Source of the DNA: Pachyseris speciosa
Lineage: Eukaryota; Cnidaria; Anthozoa; Scleractinia; Pachyseridae
NCBI GenBank assembly: GCA_016490735.1
Contig: JAEMWC010000383.1
Coordinates: 344,501 to 408,500, forward strand
Direction of reading: 5' to 3'
Length of the DNA stretch: 64,000 bases
Below, piece by piece: positions 11,491-23,300 of this stretch (position 1 is its first letter; the number at the start of each line of letters is the position of its first letter). A program made the position numbers and the translations under genes. The notes beneath the pieces were generated by a model. The model had not been told where the DNA came from and searched no databases. It worked only from the letters and a program-made list of their open reading frames with translations.

Positions 11491-12269
11491 ACTGGTTTTA
11501 GCAGTAACACTCACAACGCGGAATCAGTCGAAAGGAAAGTCATAAATTTGGCGCCTAAATGTCTTCGTCTTGCGCGCGGCCAAACGATCGTATTACGATT
11601 GCTTCAGAAGACACGAGTGTCACGGCATTTCCTACGTGATCAGCATTGTCCTGAGCGGACTCATTCCCAGTCCACGGGACACCATTTAGTGAATTTAAAT
11701 GTACTTTGGAGGGCGAAAAATTCGGCTTTAGTTCATTTTGTCAAATGTCTTTTGTCATTTCGTAATCAAGACACAACAAGCTTCAAAAATTCATGAGATT
11801 GTTTTACTTGATAGGCATTTCAAATAAAATTTGATATACCTGGTTACGATTATGTAACACGACTACAGGAAAATAAGGGGTTAGGCAACGACGACAGCAA
11901 CACAGCAAAAACATCATTTCAAAATACATATACGAGCTGCTGTAACTACCGTAAAAGCTCTATTTAACCCCCCTCTCTAAGCCCCCATCTCTAATAACCC
12001 CCCCTCCCCCCCCCCCTATCCCTTTTGGGACACGAAAATTATTCCCTCCTATTCCCTCTAACGAAATACACTTAATGAGGCCCAGTTGGTTTGTTTTTAA
12101 ACAAATATACACATACTGGTTTCTTCTCGGTATTAAATAATAAAGTTTTACTGCAGTTGTTTGAGATTTGTACAGAAACTATTTAATACGAAAACGGCGT
12201 GTTCAAAGATTTGAAATAAGCCCCCCTCTCTAATAAGCCCCACCCCCGTTAATAAGGCCTGAAATTAAA
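11491..12269. other. Low-complexity and C-rich repeat region
   Basis: Short frames at 11548-11796 have no recognisable domain. From about 11950 to 12260 the sequence carries repeated CCCCCCTCTCTAA(T/G) blocks on either side of AT-rich DNA, which fits a degraded inverted or tandem repeat. No gene is seen. Confidence 0.4.
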
Positions 12270-13860
12270 TGTATGTATGTTAACTTTATTTTGACACGGT
12301 ATATTCATCAGTTACAAAATCCATCTTAATTACATCATAACCTAACTAACCTAACTATATCTAACATTAAAAATATCAAAACTATAAAAACTGCTTTACA
12401 TGAATGCCGTGTTTCTAAAAAACATAAGTTATGGAAGAGGTTTAAAGTAGTTAAGTAGATGAGTAAAGTCGTTGAGTGATTCTGCCTGCCGCAGATCAGA
12501 TGATAAGCTGTTCCAAAGTACCGCACCGCTGTAGCTAAAACTGTTTTTCAAAAAGTTGGTGCGGGGCAATGGAACAGCAAGTTTGTTCACGGAGTCCCTC
12601 AGTAGGTATTCAGTTATGTCAGACCGGTTGACAAACAGCTCGCTTAGATACTCCGGTGTAAGACCATTTAAGGATTTGAATACCATAAGAGCTTTCTGCA
12701 TTTCACGCTGAGTGCTTAATTTTCTCTACCCAAGTTTACTAAATAAATCTAAAGCATTAGCATCATAGCTGGAAAAAGTCAAAATTCGTGCAGCACGATT
12801 TTGTAATTTCTGCAATTTATTTGAGAGTGTTAAGTTGCAGTTTCCCCACACAACACTGCAATAGTCAAAGTGTGGCCGCATTAAGGCATTGAAAATAAGC
12901 TTCAGAATTTCGGGAGGTACAAATGAGCGGATTCGTTTGAGAGCGCCGATACCAGAGGCAATTTTCTTAGTTAAGTTCTCAATGTGAGAGCTCCAACTGA
13001 GATTTTCATCTATATAGACGCCTAAGGATTTTGCAGTGGATACTTGATTAACAGGAACACCGTCAATGGTAAGATTCGGGGTCTCGGAAGAGTATTTAAT
13101 CGCTGCCTTGATCCAATAAGCATAAATTCAGTTTTAGTTGCATTCAATGTAAGTTTATTAGAGACAAGCCAATTATTGACTGAATCAAGATCTCGATTTA
13201 AAGCTTCGTCTATAGCGGTTATATTGTTGCCTGAAAATGTTAGATGTGTATCATCAGCGTACATCCTAGGCTGCGAACTTAACAGTTTGGTAAGTCATTA
13301 ATATAGATCAAGAACAACAATAGACCCAAAATTGTCCCGAGGCACACCGCAACCAAGAGGTAACTTGTCAGATAAGGAACCATTAATAAAGCACTTTTGC
13401 TGACGGTTATCAAGATATGACCTAAACCAATTTAGTGAGTTCCCATGAATACCATAGGAACTTAACTTAGATAACAGAATATCATGATCAACAGTATCAA
13501 ACGCCTTTTTAAGGTCAAGAAACACAACGGCATTTACGTTTCCTTTATCGATATTATAGGCCCAACTATTGGATGCCTCCAGTAAAGCTGTGACCGCTGA
13601 GTGAAGAGATCGAAAACCCGATTGATGAGCGGCGATCATGTTATTTTCAGAGAGGTAAGCATACAGTTGATCATAAATAATCCGTTCAAACACTTTCGCC
13701 ACAACAGGGATGACTGAAATCGGACTATAATTATTCATGTCCGCTCTTTCGCCTTGTTTGAACAAGGGAATGACTTTGGAACATTTCCACTCCTCAGGGA
13801 AAACTCCAGTGACTATCGATAAATTAAAAATTTCACAAAGTGAGTGGGGCTTAATAGACT
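12270..13860 (-). mobile_element. Truncated non-LTR retrotransposon (LINE) reverse transcriptase
   Basis: Read on minus, the sequence gives RT motifs in order: NNYSPISVIPVVAKVFERI, then HQSGFR, then VVFLDLKKAFDTVDHDIL (first catalytic Asp), CGVP, then MYADDTHL (YADD catalytic box), KTEFMLIGS, and a C-terminal segment with LPRTNFLKNSFSYSGAVLWN. Endonuclease and ORF1 are missing, as expected for 5' truncation. The frame breaks near 13340 between CGVP and INDLP, and again before the C-terminal part, so the copy is dead. The C-terminal 'FSYSGAVLWN' signature is typical of CR1/L2-like elements in marine invertebrates; clade assignment is tentative. Confidence 0.8.
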
Positions 13861-14030
13861 TATACGGTATTTGGCGGGTAAAATGCGTACAAACTATCCT
13901 GGAACTATATTAGTAAGAACGGCGTTTGCTAAATGCGAAAGAAAGAAATAAAGAGAGACGTTGTTTTGCATAGGACGGCGATCAAAGGTACCAAACTTCG
14001 TTTCACCTTGAGAAAAGTCTTCGTTCGATA

Positions 14031-14432
14031 CAGTAACACCCGGCAACTAAGAACCTTGGATTTTAATAACCTGTTAGGCTAAAATTTGCCAGTTAAGCCC
14101 CCTCTATGTAAGAACCTGTTTATCCTAAAATTCGAAACAGGTTCTTCTTTTCTAAAATCTATGAAAAAATTCTGTACACTTGCGCAAATAATATAATTCA
14201 ACAATGCTTTAGTTCTTCTTTTTATGGTCATTTAACATAACTTCCAATTTGGTATGCAGATTTTATATGAGGCATAAGCTGGACCACTAGATACTCTTAA
14301 CTATACTTCCTTTTTCTCCTTCAGATAATAACAACCTATTTAAGAATATAAATAGCCTAAACTACCATTTATATAAGAACCTATTTAGGCTAACTTGGAA
14401 AAATAATGGTTCTTAGTTACGAGGTTTTACTG
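14031..14432. mobile_element. MITE with CAGTAA-type inverted ends
   Basis: The left terminus is CAGTAACACCCGGCAACTAA and the right terminus is its imperfect reverse complement, TTAGTTACGAGGTTTTACTG. The interior contains repeated AAGAACCTGTTTA-like blocks on both strands. There is no coding capacity. Confidence 0.55.
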
Positions 14433-15020
14433 CATTTGTTTGTTCTGACAATGATTTTAAAGAAGAGAACAGTTTACCGTCAGAGAATACCTCACTGGAC
14501 CGAAGCCAGATGAAAATTGTTACCGAGGCAATACCAGTAAAAAGACGAAAAAAACCTTTAATATTAAATTGTTATTTTTTCGATGCTTCCGCAACTGTGA
14601 AACTAGACAGCCTGGTTATATTTTTCTTAAGACATACATAACAGGTAAAATTCAACAGTTTTAACGAGGCAAGTGCCTCGGTTCGCCTCACACGAGATAC
14701 GGCCCTGCCTCAACATGGAACAGAGATTGTTTGATTGTTCAATAGTATTACTTTGAAAAAACAGTGACGTCAAAGAGAGATACAAGGTCACACGCGCAGC
14801 GTGTTCGCCGAACCAATCAAAAGCCATGTAGTTTGCCTACTAAAACCAATCACAAGGTTATTTGCACGCTTGTTGTTGTGGTTCTGCTGTTCACGCGTAA
14901 TCATTTCAAAGTGAAAAGAAAATCGTTCCAGTACACGTGCAGGGCAACTCTTTGCTCATTCAACCAACTGCTCTGTGGCGTTCTCGTTGCTGTTGCCGTC
15001 ACCTTAAGGCTTCCTCTTGT

Positions 15021-15560
15021 TGTTGCCTAGTATGGCAGCTGCAGTTTGCAACTGTCTTAAAGAGTTAAAACTTAAGCGTTAACTTATACTTAACTTAAAC
15101 TTAAAACTCTTTAAGCCCAAACAGTGATCACCATCTAATTTATCCTCATAATGTCGCAAATCGATCAAAGGTGTATGCCATGAGAGTGACGCCAACGATC
15201 ACAAAAAAGAGATGTCTTGATGTGTAACGATATTCTCCCAACTAGATAAATAAATATATGGAGAGAGGTTAGGAGAATATGAATGTTGATTTAAGAGGCT
15301 TGTTGCCTAGTATGGCAGCTGCAGTTTGCAACTGTCTAAGAGTTAAAACTTAAGCGTTAACTATACTTAACTTAAACTTAAAACTCTTTAAGCCAAACAG
15401 TGATCACCACTAATTTATCTCATAATGTCGCAATCGATCAAAGGTGTATGCCATGAGAGTGACGCAACGACAAAAAAAAGAGATGTCTTGATGTGTAACG
15501 ATATTCTCCAACTAGAATAAATATATGGAGAGAGGTTAGGAGAAATGAATTTGATTAGAG
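15021..15560. repeat. Tandem duplication; second copy carries deletion-type differences
   Basis: Copy A (15021-15297) and copy B (15301-15560) both start TGTTGCCTAGTATGGCAGCT and run colinear. Nearly every difference is a one- to three-base loss in copy B (for example CCC to CC, AAA to AA). Point substitutions are almost absent. Real old duplications collect substitutions as well, so this pattern looks like an uncorrected read placed beside its polished version. Confidence 0.8.
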
Positions 15561-16409
15561 ACTAAAATGTCTATAATAATACCCACTTGTTCAAAGCACG
15601 ATTATATATATCCTTTAAAGGGCCACTGTCGTGGGAATTTTTATTTTAAGTTCGTTCATATTGTGAGTACTGTTTTCTAAGGCCCGATTCAGACGCCGTC
15701 CTTCAGCCGAGCCGAATCGAATTCAACGATAGGCCGACCTAAATTAATTAATCCCGGCAGAATAGGCCATTTCTGAATTACCTTAGGCCTCTCTTTCAAA
15801 GCGAGGCCAAAGTAAGTCGGAAATGGCCTATTGATCCAGACGCCGAACTTTATTCGGCCGAAATTCGAGGCACACATGTCCCGAGTAATAGTAACTAAAG
15901 AGGTAGATTTCAAATTATTTCTTGGAAGGAAAAGGAAACTAGTAATATTTTAAGGCGATTTTTTTCCAAACACAATCACAAAACGTGATGAAAAGGTTAG
16001 CCTAAGTTTTCATCCATTTCCTCCACGTCATCCGTTGCCACAGACAACCGCAAACAGTTTTAATGCATACCTTAAGTAAAAAACTGCAAAACTTTTCAAA
16101 CCTTTCATTGTTGCAAACACTTCTTTGGGTTTCTCCTCTGCTAACTATGGTTAATCCAAATTACACGGCAGTGCCCCTTTAAAGTTACCTTTAAAAGAAT
16201 TCTCGCTGGCGAGGGAAAAACCCCGGTTAACATTACATCATGGATTAGCGTTAATCGTCTTTAGAACAATGGGCCTGTTCATTTTCTGTACTTGAAATGA
16301 GTTCAATGAAGTAACTCAGAGGAAACCTAAAATGTGATCTTTAAAAATTCTCAGCATAAAGATCGCGATTGATAAGCCTTGGCCACTTAAACCGCTTACA
16401 ACTACCATT

Positions 16410-17299
16410 AGGGACCTTAAGCAACGACGATGACGACGGCAACGAAAATGTCATTTTAAAATATAACTTGTCCTTTCTGTAACTCTTTCATGATTATTCC
16501 AATGTGTTTTAACTTGGAAAACCCTGGCGATATGTCCAGAACAGGGCTCGAAATTAGCACTCGCAAACTCGCGAAATGCGAGTGTTTTTTGAAGTTGCGA
16601 GTCTAAAAAAAAGTTGAGGTTCCTCCTTTTGCTAGTAAAAAAAATCTCACTAGCAAAACTTTGCTAGTGGACTAAAAAGTTAAGTTAGAGCCCTGCAGAA
16701 ACTAAATTACTACGAACGACGTCAAAGTAGGGAAAGAGAAAGAAAAATTTGCCGTCAAGCGCTCACGTTCTCAAGAAATCATAAAATTTGGTCATTTCAC
16801 GTTGTTAAGGAGTTTAAGAAACGAGGACGGCGACGGCAACGAAAACGTCATTTCAAAATATAACTTCTCGTTATGTAGCACTTTCGCGATTATTCCAATT
16901 TGTTCAACTTGTAAAATGTCGGCGAACTATCCAGGAACTAAACTTCTTTGAACGGCGTTAAAGTAAAGAAAAAGGAAGAAAAATTTGCCATCGTGTGCTC
17001 GCGTTCTCTCCACAACCTAAATTTGGTCATTTCACGTTGTTGTTTTGAAGAGGACGGCAAAGAAATGTACCAAAATGTAAAACGCACGAGCAGAGCCATT
17101 GTTTTTGCTATTAACCTATTGTTTTGACGTTCTCGTTGACGTTCCGTTCGTTCTTAAACTCCCTGTTGTTTTGCAGAGGACGGCAAAGAAATGTACCAAA
17201 ATGCAAAACGCACGTGCAGCGCGATTGTTTTTGCTCATTAAGCCTATTGTTTTGTGGCATTCTCGTTTGTCGTTGTCGTCCTCGTTGCTTAAGGTCCCT
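16410..17299. mobile_element. Outer inverted-repeat element, with another element nested inside
   Basis: Ends read AGGGACCTTAAGCAACGA and TCGTTGCTTAAGGTCCCT, flanked by the 3-bp direct repeat ATT (16407-16409 and 17300-17302). A 358-bp element (16807-17164) interrupts it. The interior is non-coding and resembles the related copies at 25765-26116 and 55232-55595. A 3-bp target duplication is usual for PIF/Harbinger-type elements, but the family is not proven. Confidence 0.65.
16807..17164. mobile_element. Nested inverted-repeat element
   Basis: Ends are AAGGAGTTTAAGAAACGAGG and CGTTCTTAAACTCCCT. The sequence GTTGTT lies immediately before (16801-16806) and immediately after (17165-17170). Removing the insert restores CACGTTGTTTTGCAGAGGAC, which is what the uninterrupted relative near 25986 reads. 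It therefore inserted after the outer element. Confidence 0.7.
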
Positions 17300-17383
17300 A
17301 TTATCGAAGTCTGTAGGCATCCTTCATAGCACAAAATGGCAATTCCAAGTTTAGAACTATAAGTATCACCAGCGATATTGCGG

Positions 17384-20300
17384 CTAGGATCCAAATTCTG
17401 TGGTGGCGGAGTCGATTGGTTTGTATTCGTAAGAACCTCTACCATCCATGTACAAGACATACTATGGAGAGATAAAGATAGACATAAAACAAGTTACAGA
17501 GGGCGGCTACGATTTTCTTTCCCACGTCAAGCTATCGGGGAGAGCACAGTCGGTTTTAATCTAGGATAAGCTATGCTTACTTCTGGCTGTTTTCTTACTG
17601 GCCTTTGAAAAACGTCCATCTTAGCTTTAACCGTCTTTCCCTTTACCTGACCGTCAAGGTCAAGATAGTTGAGGGAGAGAAAATAGTTCTCCCCGGAAAA
17701 GTAAATACTGTGATGGTAAAAAAGAAAAGAGGGTCCTAATGTTAGAGCGATGAAATCTTTATATAGGCAGTGACATCTGGGGTAGTTTCATTTTATCTTT
17801 GATACCGAGAGATATGGATTATGGGATTGTTTTGGGGGACGCGATTGTTTCTTCGCAATAGGCATCCCTAAAGAATCCCACAATCGCTTGCACGGTCACT
17901 AGGTCCCAGTCTTTCCAAAGCGAGCTATTCCTAAAAACAACACGACCAACGTCAAGACTGGCGCTCACAGAATACAACGACAAACCTCGTGGTATTTCCA
18001 CAGTGACTTGCGATGTGAAACAGTGAAGAGTGTAATGCCCACCTAAAATTGTTCAAGAACAGGATTAACAAAACTCATGTGGAATCTATTTCAACACTGT
18101 TAACTAGATATTAATGCAGATTTTATTGCTTGGCAGGGCTATAACGAGTAGCCCCAACCCCACCCCTACCCCACCCTCACCCTCACCCTCCCCCCCCCTT
18201 ACTCTCCACCCGCACTGGCGTGAAACGAAAGCTTGCTCGCAGGCTATGATGGCATTTACATTTCGCAAGCTGCAAAAGACCTGTGGATAGATGTACATAT
18301 GGTAAAATAAAATGAGACCTGCGGATGAACCCTTCAATGTAACCTTGAAAGCTATAAAGAAGAGATCTGGAAAGACACCTTTGCATGTAACCATACAGAT
18401 AAAAACCATTACGAGCGTATCATTATGTTCTACAACATGTCTCTAACTTCTCAGCCTGTCAATGAAATCATTGCGGGGTGCTATTAAAATTGAAATTCGT
18501 CTTCAGTCATTTCGTGTGTCAACTTTGAGTCTGTACATGAAATCCAAGTAAAGCAATTCGCTTGTCAGTGTCTTGCGAAATTTACCCAGTAACTCCTCGA
18601 TTTTGATTACACACCTCTCTACAGCGAGTGTACATGAACCCTTCGACATCCACGCTAACGGCACTTGTGCATTCATCGAGAATAGCGAACTGAGGTTTGT
18701 GGTAGAAAAGACGGGCCATCTGAGAAACAGGAAGTGAAAAACAGTGACTTAGAATGACTTAAACTCGAATCAAACTTTCTATCTGATGAAAAGGAGCAGC
18801 TAAAAAGGTTCTCCTTCGGTCCAAGAAACTGTTGGTATCTGTTTTGTCTTTTGGTGGCTTGGTGGTTGGTGTGATCAAGTAAGCTGAAGCCACTCTAAAG
18901 GGCACTAAGGCCACAAGGTAGCGGGCATTACCCCTTAAATCTACCAAAGCAAAGATTGGGAAGTGAAGTATCCTTGTCACTCCAGCCACATCCCACAAGC
19001 TTTACGTTTTCATTGCTTGTTTTATTGATATGTGGGTACTTGAGCCTGAGCATTAGCCATGCCATGCTGATGAGGCCTAACAAGGCCGAAACAGCTGTCC
19101 ATGGCTGCTAATGCTTGGGCTCAATCTTTGATTTGGTAGATTTAAGGGGTAATGCCCGCTACCTTGTGGCCTTAGTGCCCTTTAGAGTGGCTTCAGCTTA
19201 CTTCATCACATTAATTTGTGAAGTATCCTTGTCACTCCAGCCACATCCCTCAAGCTTTACGTTTTCATTGCTTGTTTTATTGATATGTGGGTACTTGAGC
19301 CTGAGCATTAGCTATGCCATGCTGATAGGCCTAACAAGGCCGAAACAGCTGTCCATGGCTGCTAATGCTTGGGCTCAATCTTTGCTTTGGTAGATTTAAG
19401 GGTAATGCCCGCTACCTTGTGGCCTTAGTGCCCTTTAGAGTGGCTTCAGCTTACTTGATCACATTAATTTGTGAAGTATCCTTGGTTGGTTGGTTGGTTG
19501 GTAGCTTGGAGGGAGGGTGGGTTGATTGGTAGCTTGGAGGGTGGGTGGGTGGGTAGGTTGGTTCGTTGGTTGGTAGCTTGGAGGGTGGGTGGGTTGGTTG
19601 GGTGGGTGGGTTGATTGGTAGCTTGGAGGGTGGGTGGGTGGGTGGGTTGGTTGGTTGGTAGTTTGGAGGGTGGGTTGGTTGGTTGGTTGGTTGGTTGGTA
19701 GATTGGAGGGTGGGTGGGTTGGTTGGTTGGTAGCTTGGAGGGTGGGTGGGGTGGGTGGGTTGGTTGGTTGGTAGTTTGGAGGGTGAGTGGTGGGTTGGTT
19801 GGTTGGTTGTTTTTGGCAGACGAAACTGTATTTTTGCTTCGTTTAATACAGGACCAAGAGGAGTTCCTAGTATTGGCATTGGTAAGACGGGCAAAAATTG
19901 CAAGCAACTACTTACAGCCATTCTTTGCTTTTCACCACCGCTAAGTACATCCATCCAATCCTACAAAATGATAGCAAGAAAATAAATAAAGAAATATGTT
20001 AATGTAGAGAACTGCGACCACTGATACGTCCAGCGAATGTAAGAGCGCTTTTCCATTGAGTGTCGTAACTCCAAAACCAAAGCAATTGCTCTGACCAATC
20101 ACAACAGACCCAAATAGTGCAACTGATCAATCAGAATTCGAAGCAATTCCATGTAACTAGCGAAAAGCGCGGGAAAATGCGCGTGAAGAAGTCACAATTG
20201 GTTTTGGTTTTTCTTCTCATTGGGAAAGTGGCACGAGCTTTTCCATTATACCTGAATTGTGTCCCAGCTTCCTTCTCGTTCGAGAATATTACCAAGATGA

Positions 20301-23300
20301 ACCTAAAAGAAGATAGTGGAATTACTAAAGACATCAACAGGAGCTGAGTAATTCAATGCTAACAAAAGTTTCCCCCTGGCTGACAACCATTGTGATTACA
20401 ATGACAATTTTCAAAATTTTCATAATTTAACTTACCTGGTTGAGGAATTCTTCAAGATCTTGATCACTGAATCCTTTTCTGTGCAAATCTTCTTTACTGT
20501 CAGGATAAATCACTTGATCCCTCAGCGTCCCAAGAGTCATGTATGGACGCTGGAAGATGAAAGAAAAAAAAAACAGTGAAGTAACGAAGGCAAGAAAGTG
20601 CTCGATTACTTACTCAGTGTAAAATAATGTGGATTTTTTCACAAGGCGTCCACACGGAGGGGGAGGTAAGGAAATAATGAACAGTTCGTATCATTTATCT
20701 GCCCTTGGAAATCCGATTTGAGCCACAAGAATAATAAAATACCATGACGAGGGTGCTGACTTTTATGTTAACTTTGACTTTAATTGATCTGAATACTCGC
20801 AATACTTCGTCATAATACGAACAGTCTTGACTCCATCAGGCTTCATCTCACAATATCAAACATTTTGACAGCTGGTTCATCTGTGATTACATTAGGTTCC
20901 GCTTGAACGCAAACATCAAAAGAAGCCTCATGTAAGTACAAAGGAAAGAGCTGGGGAGGGGTGGGTGATAGTGGTTGGTAGCATTGAGGTTAGGGCAGTT
21001 TTCAATTGAGTGTCATAAAAATATAACCAAAGCAATTACTCCAGCAAATCACAACAGAGGCACACGGTGAGATGAGCCAATCAGAATTCAAAGCAATTAC
21101 ACGTAGCCGAAGCAAAGCGCGGGAAAATGCGCGCGTGCAAGTCGCAATTGATTCAGTTTGGTTTTGCTTCTCATTGGTGGAGAAAGTGGCGCCAGTTTTA
21201 CCAACCAATCACAGAGCGACGCAAAACCAAAATAAAAGCACGAAAATTTGGTTTATCAACGGAGTTGATAATGTAAATTGATCACCGTACAGGGATTCGA
21301 TTAACTGACGTTTCGAGCGTTAGCCCTTCGTCGGAGCGAATCGAGGAATTGTGGGTTGTGTATGGTTTATATACAGAAAATGTAGCTACGCTATTGGTGG
21401 TAACATGGTAACGTGAAAAACATGAATAAATTAATTGAATGAAAAGCGCTCGTTGATACCGTGGGGATTAAGAGTGCCAATTTGAAAGATCAGTTTTTGC
21501 TCGAGATTTTTACGGCTTTCCGTGGTACCTTGATGTAGGGAAAGGCCGGAGATCGACATGTGTTATTCAAAATAAAAGCACTTCACTTTTGATACTCAAT
21601 TTAAAAACACTCTTAAGGTGAAGGGTACTATGAAATGCTTACGCCACTCACCTGTGGAACATAGAACAGCTTACTTTTGTTTGGTTTGACCAGTTTACCG
21701 CCGAATAGTGGCCACAACTGTTTGACATCACAAAAACACAAAGTAACGTTAATCAACACTCTCAATGCACCTTTACCAGTATCTACATGGTCGCTTTTGA
21801 GGCTCGTAAAGCAAAACTCCTTTCCAAGAAGTGTTGTGTGACGAAGCAAAGAACACATGGGTAGTTAACCGCGGTAGAACGTAAAAAAAAAAAAAAATAC
21901 GAAAAAAATAAGAAAAGTCCTTGAAGACAGGGTTGTGAGTTTGACAGATCTCTCAAAGATGACAAGTCTTTCGAGAATCTGTGAATTTACGTGTCATGTT
22001 ACGATTTACTAAAATAAATTTTGGGTCTTTTTGAAGCGAAGTATATGAAGACGGGGAGGCGCTGTCTGTCCTCGTTTGCTGTTGTGACTTCGTTAGTTAA
22101 AACTCACAGACTCTCAGCAAACTTATCAGCTTTTAACTCTTAATGTAAAAACCTTATCTTTAATAACGGGATTTTATCTTTCAGGTTTCACCGCGGATAA
22201 CATGGGTAGGATACCACCCAGTCACACAGTCCAAGTTTCCAGGCCCCACTCGTACATGTGCTTTCTATCCCGAGATGCCTAGCGTGAGAGGAACGCAACC
22301 TACTTCTTCCCATTACTCCTCGCGCGCTGCTCTCCGAAAAAAGTCGTAATTTTACGTCACTCTCGACGCGTGACCTGATAATCTTCAATAGAGTGCAATA
22401 GTCAAACAACGCAAAAAAAATAATCCCATGGGGAGGCAACCAATACCCTCCCTGAGCGAAAGCGCCAGTTTGCAGGTTCCTCAGATGATAACAGCAACGG
22501 CACTGGTTTTCTTTTCTAGTGAGTTTGATGTCTCACCTCTCCAAGGATTCTAAAAAGTGAACTCTTTCCACAGCCATTTGGGCCACAAACTAAAACATTC
22601 ATTCCGGAACGAACCTGAAAAAGCCAGGACACAGAAAAGAAGTTAATGAGAAAAACGGACGTTTCAAGCGTAAAGTTTCCTTTGGGTTGCGATTAGCCAC
22701 AACATTAAAGCTCCGAGGATGATCAGTATCTAATTTCTCCTGACAATATCACTAAATGACCAAGCAGATGGGTAATGAGAATAAACAAAATGATCACTAG
22801 AGACGAAATGTCTTGATTTTTTAACGAATTCTCCCAGCTAACAATATAATGTAAACAAAACAGTAAGGAGATTATATACACTGATAATATGACTTCAACT
22901 GCTGACGCAGAAAACACAAGGCAACGTATTAGTGTCAGTAGTGATGCGGTTAGCTCGCTTTCATTGATTCAGTTGTAAGGCGCATTTCGCTAACATGAAA
23001 ACAAAAGGCATTGTATTAAGTATTTCAGTACCAACACCACAACAGCATTAAACCAAAAGAAGCAAGCTTCTGCAAAGACAAACGGTGGGTCCCCTTTTCC
23101 TGGAAAGCTAACACAATAAACTTTTTACTGTATTCGGGAATTATAGGTAATATTTACCTCGAACGAAAGGTCGTTTATCAGGACATCACCATTTGGAGTG
23201 ACCAGCGGAACATTTTCAAACCTGAACGAAACAAAAAGAACCATGCAAACATTCTATCAGAAAGAAGTTTGCTTGAAGTTACGACCGTTATATCATAAAT

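Noticed and set aside
17819..18001. Minus frame containing [19 protein letters not shown] next to an ABCD3 exon
   Set aside because: At first it looked like the SLWK part of ABCD3, but the true exon is 18042-17986. The KDWD block matches the dispersed repeat at 62140-62320.
19451..19954. Minus-strand frame rich in Thr-Pro-Gln-Asn, 167 codons
   Set aside because: It is the translation of the GGTTGG minisatellite joined to ABCD3 exon 25 (LSGGEKQRM); the repeat part lies in an intron.
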